Shown in pieces: positions 58,975-64,000 of a stretch of DNA of 64,000 nt. The position numbers and the translations under genes were made by a program. Numbering within the stretch: position 1 is the stretch's first letter; each line of letters opens with the position of its first letter. The notes under the pieces were generated by a model, which made no database searches, was not told the origin of the DNA, and worked only from the letters and a program-made list of their open reading frames with translations. The stretch spans positions 930,001-994,000 of the forward strand of contig JAJSPD010000012.1 in the NCBI GenBank assembly GCA_021307315.1, read 5' to 3'. This DNA is from Bisporella sp. PMI_857. Lineage: Eukaryota; Ascomycota; Leotiomycetes; Helotiales; Helotiaceae.

Positions 58975-59803
58975 AAATTCAATTGCGATACCTGGATCTC
59001 ATAATTTGAATATTAATCAAGATCGTTATGAAGAACGTTTCTTTGGCGCGGTTAGATATGTATTATAGGCCGAATAGCGCCACGAGGTGGTATCCGACAC
59101 ATTGCGACGGCGTTCGGTTATGCAATTGAGAGGTAGTTTCTGTCAGGAAGGTTTCATGATTTGGAACGAAATGGTCTGGCGAGCACATAGACTGTTAGAA
59201 TATGGAAATGAAAATACTCATGACTGGGCCGTCGTTGCGGTCTTCCTTTACATATTCGATTTTCTGCGGATAATTCTTGTTCTTTGCTTCTCCTGCAGAA
59301 CAATACAAATTTTTAGTGACCAGGTGTGTGTTGTGTCATCCCTTCACTCCAGTCACAAGCTCTCGCTAAATAAAGGGGCAGTGAGTTTCTTTCCAATCGT
59401 TGCTACATTAACTACGAACTTTCCTATGCTCATTCCTCGCTAGACCGCTAGATTTAGCAATATGAATCACACACCGAAAAAGCAAATTCCAATGACGAGA
59501 TATCCCAAGACTCTCGCGTCATGCTCGCATGCAGGTTCATTATCTTGGCAGGCTTGTAAGGTGTTGTAGGACGCAATCAAACGTCTGCATCAGATACGTT
59601 CTTGCATATTCACCCCTGGGCACTACAAATCTACCTATATGCATGGACGAGCATTTTGTTCACTTGGGTTTCTCGCAATCATAGCGTAATATCACGTTTA
59701 CTCTACAGTGAACATGGATTATGATGTAGTATAAATTGTGAGGCTTGCTCTGCCCCTCACCGTCAATTATTTCAGATCTCCATCATAACATATAATCATA
59801 GAA
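58975..59803. other. intergenic region
   Basis: The frame at 59087-59443 contains a hydrophobic stretch but reads as chance sequence. The promoter of the haloperoxidase-like gene occupies the right part. Confidence 0.4.
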
Positions 59804-61290
59804 ATGAAGTTTTTATCTGTGCTTCTGCTCTCGATCATAGCGAGCGTGGAGTCTGCCTACCAAGGCGACATTGTTCAATACTGGTAAGTGAGTTGTATAC
59901 TCCTCACTCTCACTGACAGGATTTGTAATGTTTAGAGACTTAGGGTTGACCAATCCGCCATCCTTGTCAATGGAACCGTCATCAATGGGCTACAATCACC
60001 CCCGTCTGGGTGGTTTGAGGCGATTGTTCAGGGTGCTGTATATCTAGCAGCCACGAGAAGCCAGGAGAAGTCTCTCTCATTTCAGCAGCTTGCAGTATCT
60101 CACGCAGCTCACGACAGCCTGCTTTGGACTTTCCACGGAACACGGCTCTATGCTACCATCAACTCGAAGCTTAAAGCCATTCTTCCAGCTATTGGCCTGA
60201 ACGCAACTTCCCCAGAAGCTGTGAAGGCAGTAGAGATCGGTCGCAACGCAGCAAAAAAAGTCATCACAGCACGTGCCGACGACGGCATCAACAATTTTGT
60301 TGATTATCAGCCATTACCTGCCGCTCCAGGAGTCTACCAGCCAACTCCAGGTGGCCAGCCAATCCCTGACACGCCACAAGCCCGGTTCATCCGCCTTTTT
60401 GGTGGGCTGGGAGATGTTACACGTTTCCGAGCGCCACCACCTCCCAGCCCGGCATCCAATGAGTATGAAAAGTATCTTCTACAGGTCAAATTACAGGGGC
60501 AGAGAAATTCGAGTGTAAGAACAGCGTATGATACGGAGACAGCTTATTTTTGGCGGGAGTCAAGTCCGATGTACTTTCCTCCTTTTCCCCTATACTTACA
60601 ACCGCTGACCTTGGGATGAAGAGGATGGAATAGGCTCGCACACGCCGTTGTCGGAAACTCATTGGCAGAAAACGTGACTGCTTCGGCAAAGTTCTACGCT
60701 CAGCTCAACTACGCACTCGCAAACGCTGCGATCGCGAGTTGGGATTCGAAGTATTTCCTTCCATATTCTTTCTCTTCTTTCAATCTCAGAACTGACCACT
60801 AGTTGCTAGATATACATACAACTCCTGGCGTCCCGTAACAGCAATCCGCTATCCATTCATCTATCTCCCCAGTGGCCTCAATGTCTCAGATTCCACCTGG
60901 ACACCGCTCCTTACACCCACACCTAACCATCAAGACTATCTGTCCACGCACGCGACATTTGGAGGTGCCGCTGGTGCGGTGATCGGCGCATGGAATGAGG
61001 GTGATGAAGTAGATGTGCAATTGAGCAGCAATGTTACTGTTGACAACGTGGGTGTTATTACTAGACGAATCACGAGTATAAATAGGGCCGTCAAAGATAA
61101 TGGGGATAGCCGGATTTTCGGAGGGGTATGTACTTCACGTTGCTTTAGTTTGAAAAACGAGAAGAAAGGAGCTAACTCTTAGTGTGAGTAGATCCATTTT
61201 CAATTTGCGTCGGATGTAGGGAACAAGATCGGCGACTGGGTCGGGCGAGAGACACTTGCAGTGTTTGACAAGAAGTGGGATCAATTCTAG
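59804..61290 (+). CDS. secreted vanadium-haloperoxidase/PAP2-like protein
   Basis: Five exons (59804-59883, 59944-60570, 60622-60750, 60810-61125, 61192-61290) give 416 residues in phase. A signal peptide is clear (MKFLSVLLLSIIASVESA). AVSHAAHDSLLW in the N-terminal part is typical of the family. The phosphatase/vanadate-site motifs appear in order: K-x6-RP (KYTYNSWRP), the PSGH region as LSTHATFGG, and SR-x5-H as SRIFGGIH. The Pro and Gly of PSGH are Leu-Ser and Thr here, and the Asp expected three residues after the last His is shifted (HFQFASD). Vanadium haloperoxidases and PAP2 phosphatases share this fold and use the His as nucleophile or vanadate ligand. Activity and substrate cannot be decided. 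Several N-glycosylation sequons fit secretion. Confidence 0.8.
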
Positions 61291-61839
61291 CGAGGCTCAG
61301 CAACCTCCGCCATCGTATACTACTGTCGAATGTCATTGCTTAGCCGAAAATGTTCTAGAAGAGAGAAAAGTGCTAAAACTTCGGATCCCGAATGATCTGA
61401 AGGAAACCAGACGGGCTGGATATATTTAGATAGGCATACGGGCTGTGAGAAGCTGTTTTGATGATTTCTTTCTGGTTTTGATGGTGGTGATGGCTAACAA
61501 GGTCAATTAGACTATTACATCCTATTGTTCTTGCTACATAAGAGATTGTCTAAACAGATTAATATACCTCGCATCCAGCCTTGCTTAATAACTAGTAAAG
61601 CTTCCTTTTGGGTTTTGCCAAACCGATCTGTGCCCCTTCTTTGGCGAGTATGCTAGACTACTTTGGAAAGTGTTTGACACAATGAGGGATCTGGTACAGT
61701 AAATATGTAGCTTAGGTAAGTTTATTTTTACTAGTACGCACACTGAGAGTGATAGAAAATGGGGGCTTTTTAATTATTTTTATTTCAGCCTTGATTCTCT
61801 TTTTATATGCGCACTAATATGTACAACCCCCTCCCCATA
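61291..61839. other. convergent 3' ends
   Basis: About 550 bp between two convergent genes; no gene is seen. Confidence 0.5.
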
Positions 61840-63150
61840 TTATTCCCTCCCTGAGTACGTAGAGTCAATCTCCCCCCATTTTATCTGACTAAACACCACC
61901 GCAGTATCGGGCTGCGTGCTCCAAATAACATCTGGCGCTCCCTCTGTCGCATTACACGGGCCTGCATTGCCACTATCAAGCCAATGCATATACCCGCCTG
62001 CATCCCACCACACACTCATAGCCAGCACCATTCCCCGGCTCAAACTTTCACCCATTGCTGTCATTGCGCCCAAATCCATAAACCGCGCCGCGCCATTCGC
62101 GGCACAATACTCATCATCAATCCATACTCCTTCCCCGGTAATGTTTCTGCCGCGATTCTGGATAATGATCCCGTCTTGTACGTAGAGACGACGGATCTGC
62201 GTCAATTTTCCGGCGGAATCGGCGGGAAATTGGGTCACAACAGTGAAGGGACGTGTGGTGTCAACGACGAGACTGAGACCGTAGAAGTCTTTATTGCCGA
62301 GGACATAGGGGTTCTGGCCGCACCCGTTCTTGTCGCAGACACCGTCAAAAGCGCACTCTGCCCCTGTGCATTGGTAGAGACCGGTCTGGTTGCAAACGTG
62401 TGGCGCAATTTGTTCTGCTCGTGCATTGGCTTCCCAGATGTCCATTTCGTTGCAGCAAGACCCTTTTCCTGCTACGTTACCCTATTTTGGTCAGCATGCT
62501 TCATTAAATAACAAGAAGGATGAAGAGTTGAGTAGACTTACAACGCCATTAATGAATGGTGTAGTGAAACATTGAGCATCACAGTATCCACTGCCATAGT
62601 ATGCTCCTCCAGTATTCAGCTCGCTTTTTCCTCCTGACGCATCCATCTCCGAGAGATACAAAGCTCCATTCATACCACAGGGCAGCTTCGAGACATCCAC
62701 ATCGAACGTGAACTCTTTGCCCGTCAGCCGCAATAGCTCATACTTCTGCTCATCCGGAGCTAAAAGATACACCCGTGGACTCACCACCGAACCATCAGCT
62801 TTCAATTGCTGCATAAAAAGACTACTACCTTCTGTCTTAACGCCATAGCTCGAGTAGTCCGAGATACCTTCTAGCACGCAGTTTTTCGCGCAGGTAGATT
62901 CATCAGGACACACCGTGATATTTGGAGGATTGCCCCAATCTCCACATCCTAGGCTAGGATTATCCACTTGGTGAACAGGATGGGCGAGCGCGTCCAAAAC
63001 CACGGCACTGAGCTGTTTCTTGCAGCCGCCATTTTTGGAGCATTGCCATGTTTCGAGCTTTGGATGTGCTTCGGGCGTTGTGTTGGTGGGCGTCTGGCTA
63101 TTAACAATGCTGAGAAGACCAGCAGCTAAGGCGAACACGTACGGAGCCAT
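61840..63150 (-). CDS. GH7 endoglucanase (Cel7B/EG I-like), secreted
   Basis: Two exons (62542-63150, 61840-62481) give 416 residues. The signal peptide is MAPYVFALAAGLLSIVNS. GH7 hallmarks follow: HPKLETWQCSKNGGC, NCVLEGISDYSSYGV, PCGMNGALYLSEMDASGGK, and the catalytic motif CCNEMDIWEANA, with Glu215 as nucleophile, Asp217 and Glu220 as acid/base. Many cysteines match the family's disulfides. The product ends shortly after the catalytic domain (GEIDSTYSGRE), with no linker or CBM1 cellulose-binding module. Loop-poor, module-free GH7 proteins of this length are usually endoglucanases rather than cellobiohydrolases. It retains beta-1,4-glucan cleavage motifs and is probably active outside the cell. 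Confidence 0.9.
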
Positions 63151-64000
63151 GATAGCGACTTTTCTTGAGCTTCAAAGTCGATGAGGAGGCCAACCAGCGA
63201 AGGAGCATATAGTTTCTTATAGCTACCTCTGAGCACTATCACTCTGCCCGCAGTACTCGGATTTGCCATTTTGGATAATATGCTGCTCGGTAGTAGAGAC
63301 GGTCCGAGATTTTAGCAAGCTTTGATGACATCACAGAGGCAAGTATATCATATACTTAGAACATCGTGATGTGCAATTTTTTACGGCATTGCATAGCTTT
63401 GGAAACAAGTGTTCTGGATAGAGTACGGTGCGGCGGCCCTAGAGCCCCGCTAACAGTTCTGATTGGCGGACCTTGAAACATATCCGGATATTCCGTTATG
63501 AGATCGCGGGGAAACTGTCTTTACCCGACCTTGCGCCTTGTTACAAGGGACGGAAGGTCTGTACCTTGGATGATCTGGGGAATGCCGGAAAGTACCTGGC
63601 TACCAATTTGTGGAATCAGTCGCCTGTACTTTGAATAGCCTCGTTCCGAACAGCCCATATGCTTGAGTAGATGCAACGGCAGGCACTTAATTGCAACGAA
63701 CTATGCCTGTGGTAGAACAAATTTGAAGGAAAAATTCAACGTATGGGTTTCGTGACTAAGCTATGCATATCATTCGCAATGTGAGCATAAATGTCTATTG
63801 AAGCCCTTGATATGCTCTGTGCAACCTAGGCATCTGCCACACTTATGCTCTATTGTGATAACTTTAGTACACCCATATAACTCAACCAAGATAGATAATA
63901 GATGCAACATGGCTTCTAAATCAAATGATTCAATCCGTCAGCACAAGGAATTGAAATAAAACTTGTGCTTGCTCCCAACTCTGCCAACCTGCTTGCGAGC
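63151..64000. other. promoter of GH7 gene and window end
   Basis: 850 bp upstream of the cellulase with no coding frame of note. I did not identify convincing Xyr1 or CreA site clusters. Confidence 0.4.

Noticed and set aside
1..64000. tRNA genes, rRNA, CRISPR arrays, bacterial operons
   Set aside because: No B-box-type GGTTCGAATCC with matching acceptor stem was found by eye and no spaced repeat array exists; the genome is eukaryotic.

Overview
The window is nuclear DNA from a filamentous ascomycete. Genes carry short introns (about 45-75 nt) with GT..AG borders and CTAAC/CTGAC-like branch sites. Gene density is about one per 2.5-3 kb, there are no operons or ribosome-binding sites, and the gene set is fungal: GH7 cellulase, a GH106-like rhamnosidase, PTR2, a CorA-like membrane protein, a HET-domain relic, a XanA-type xanthine dioxygenase, Ame1 and Ppc89. 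A plant-associated or saprotrophic member of the Leotiomycetes is my best guess, but the class is an inference.

Layout. 0-4 kb: a small SRPBCC protein, a possible 50-residue membrane protein, and low-complexity DNA. 4.4-9.5 kb (minus): a patatin-type triacylglycerol lipase and an alpha-ketoglutarate-dependent xanthine dioxygenase with a UaY-like promoter element. 9.8-14 kb: decay zone with a dead short-chain dehydrogenase, a doubtful small gene and a weak FAD-monooxygenase relic. 14.3-22.2 kb (minus): a protein kinase/vWA gene carrying one in-frame TGA, a CorA-like membrane protein and a 138-residue unknown. 23-29.5 kb: RAD16 (minus) and RAD7 (plus) head to head. 30-30.7 kb: a dead HET gene. 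31.3-33.3 kb: PTR2 transporter. 33.3-37.4 kb: long gap with two nested hairpins. 37.5-42.9 kb: Ppc89-like spindle-pole protein and URI/Bud27-like prefoldin protein, divergent. 44-46.1 kb: a dead cytochrome P450. 46.7-56.4 kb: GH106-like rhamnosidase, Ame1/CENP-U kinetochore subunit, a dead GNAT acetyltransferase and a FucP-like sugar transporter. 57.6-63.2 kb: a six-helix membrane protein, a secreted vanadium-haloperoxidase-like protein and a secreted GH7 endoglucanase.

Housekeeping genes (RAD7/RAD16, URI, Ppc89, Ame1, TGL) are intact. The gaps between them hold broken copies of accessory families (SDR, FMO, HET, P450, GNAT), several with G-to-A or C-to-T type stops. The rhamnosidase and FucP-like transporter could act together in deoxysugar use. 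The GH7 enzyme and haloperoxidase-like protein are secreted. RAD7 and RAD16 encode partners in global-genome nucleotide excision repair.

Splice junctions below were worked out by hand from GT/AG sites and reading phase. Family names come from recognising motifs, with no database search.
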